A stretch of 14,328 bases of DNA, from positions 1 to 14,328 of the forward strand of contig CADFKY010000021.1 of assembly GCA_902834965.1 (NCBI GenBank), read 5' to 3'. The notes beneath the pieces were generated by a model. That model was not told the origin of the DNA and ran no database searches. It saw nothing but the letters and a program-made list of their open reading frames with translations. The stretch is from Veillonellaceae bacterium. Its GTDB lineage: Bacteria > Bacillota_C > Negativicutes > Veillonellales > Veillonellaceae. Below are positions 13,837-14,328 of this stretch, one piece after another. How positions within the stretch are numbered: the first letter of the stretch is position 1; each line of letters opens with the position of its first letter. Made by a program: the position numbers and the translations under genes.

Positions 13837-13977
13837 CTGGATATAAAGTAGAATAAAATTACTCATATATTCACACATTCATATCCTTATAACCAAAAAG
13901 AATATAATTATAAAAGCTAATACTATACTATATTCATCACATAAATTGCTTAAAAACCCTTAATTTTCCTATACTTC
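13837..13977. other. AT-rich intergenic stretch without recognisable genes
   Basis: Between the nested inverted repeat and the promoter region of the exported-protein gene, I see no open reading frame with a ribosome binding site, no repeat and no terminator. The sequence is very AT-rich and could act as an upstream promoter element. Confidence 0.5.
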
Positions 13978-14006
13978 TAGGGGTATGGGGTTTATTGACA
14001 CCCCTA
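13978..14006 (+). promoter_or_regulatory. Inverted repeat TAGGGGT/ACCCCTA overlapping the -35 box
   Basis: TAGGGGT (13978-13984) and ACCCCTA (14000-14006) are perfect inverted arms separated by 15 bases. A second GGGG block lies between them (13987-13990). The right arm begins at the last base of the -35 hexamer. Such GC-rich blocks stand out in AT-rich DNA and are placed like a repressor or activator site. The regulator is not identified. Confidence 0.5.
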
Positions 14007-14023
14007 TGTTCCTTTGTTACGAT
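13995..14023 (+). promoter_or_regulatory. Strong promoter of the exported-protein gene
   Basis: A perfect TTGACA (13995-14000), a 17-base spacer and TACGAT (14018-14023) are present with the extended -10 dinucleotide TG at 14015-14017 (TGT before the hexamer, TG at 14015-14016). Transcription would start near 14030, giving a leader of about 120 bases. Confidence 0.7.
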
Positions 14024-14041
14024 TGGCTTAAGGTTATATAT

Positions 14042-14115
14042 ATGCAATATATCTATAGTAATCTATAAACTATATCTTTTATATAAAATTATCCAGATTA
14101 CATAGATCATTGCAT
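14042..14115 (+). promoter_or_regulatory. Leader stem-loop before the exported-protein gene
   Basis: Three blocks on each side pair in order: ATGCAAT (14042-14048) with ATTGCAT (14109-14115), ATCTAT (14051-14056) with ATAGAT (14102-14107), and GTAATCT (14058-14064) with AGATTAC (14095-14101). This gives 20 base pairs with small bulges, and a 30-base loop that can form a further TATAT/ATATA pairing. It ends about 24 bases before the AGGAG at 14139-14143, leaving the ribosome site free. mRNA stabilisation or regulation is possible. Confidence 0.65.
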
Positions 14116-14150
14116 AGACTTGTAGTTAAGTTATGGATAGGAGTATTAAA

Positions 14151-14328
14151 ATGAAAAAACAATTAGCATTAGCATCCGCTATTCTAGGTCTTGCAGTATC
14201 CGTTGGTGCCCCTGTTGTATCTCATGCAGCATACCAATTAAATGATGAAGTAAAAGATCCTACTCCAGCATTGAAAGAAGCTGCTGCAATTGGTGTTCGT
14301 ACACACAATACTGAAGCTTTACAAAACT
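14151..14328 (+). CDS. Exported protein, N-terminal part only, unknown
   Basis: This is the only plus-strand gene and is cut by the window end after 59 codons. It begins MKKQLALASAILGLAVSVGA, a classical Sec signal peptide with a Lys-Lys n-region and hydrophobic core. Cleavage is likely after SHA at 26 or HAA at 27, leaving a mature N-terminus near AYQLNDEVKD. There is no lipobox cysteine, so it is not a lipoprotein. The visible mature part (about 32 residues) is polar and alanine-rich, with no recognised domain. AGGAG at 14139-14143 is seven bases before the ATG. The strong promoter and structured leader suggest high or regulated expression. In a diderm host the protein would go to the periplasm or outer membrane. 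Confidence 0.85.
   Translation, partial: MKKQLALASAILGLAVSVGAPVVSHAAYQLNDEVKDPTPALKEAAAIGVRTHNTEALQN

Overview
The window is AT-rich. All but one of its genes lie on the minus strand, and it reads as chromosomal DNA of an anaerobic diderm Firmicute (Negativicutes), most likely Veillonella or a close relative. That assignment is an inference from low GC, strong AGGAG-type ribosome binding sites, a one-iron superoxide reductase, an anaerobic cobalt-early cobalamin set built on CbiK, and an M16C presequence-protease-type peptidase. No 16S or other phylogenetic marker is present to confirm it.

Layout from left to right. (1) Positions 1-4249 carry the start of a CoA-binding-domain protein, a GluQ-type glutamyl-Q tRNA(Asp) synthetase, and a 969-residue M16C zinc peptidase. 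(2) Positions 4389-5939 carry lysC (aspartokinase, GTG start) with a short uncharacterised gene coupled to it. (3) Positions 6161-6550 carry a stand-alone class II superoxide reductase with its own promoter and terminator. (4) Positions 6699-11390 carry cobalamin genes, transcribed right to left: a divergent CbiK-like paralogue, cbiK, cbiL, cbiA and cobO. Together they cover cobalt insertion into sirohydrochlorin, C20 methylation, a,c-side-chain amidation and corrinoid adenosylation; the middle steps must be encoded elsewhere. If the organism is Veillonella-like, the product would serve methylmalonyl-CoA mutase in propionate formation. (5) Positions 11510-13629 are a very AT-rich accessory block of small membrane proteins: two four-helix proteins of 118 and 119 residues, a 308-residue protein that looks like two DUF805 units in tandem, and an 87-residue DUF805-like fragment. 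(6) Positions 13630-14150 are a divergent intergenic region with an unusually large nested hairpin, a strong promoter inside a G-rich/C-rich inverted repeat, and a leader stem-loop. (7) From 14151 the only plus-strand gene begins; it encodes an exported protein cut by the window end.

The points most worth a second look are these. The CbiK paralogue has lost two of the three expected metal-site residues and carries a Fur-box-like site just after its promoter. The intergenic region has a 147-base nested inverted repeat and a structured leader before the exported-protein gene. The membrane-protein block shows DUF805 duplication. I found no CRISPR array, tRNA, rRNA, transposase or obvious complete defence system.
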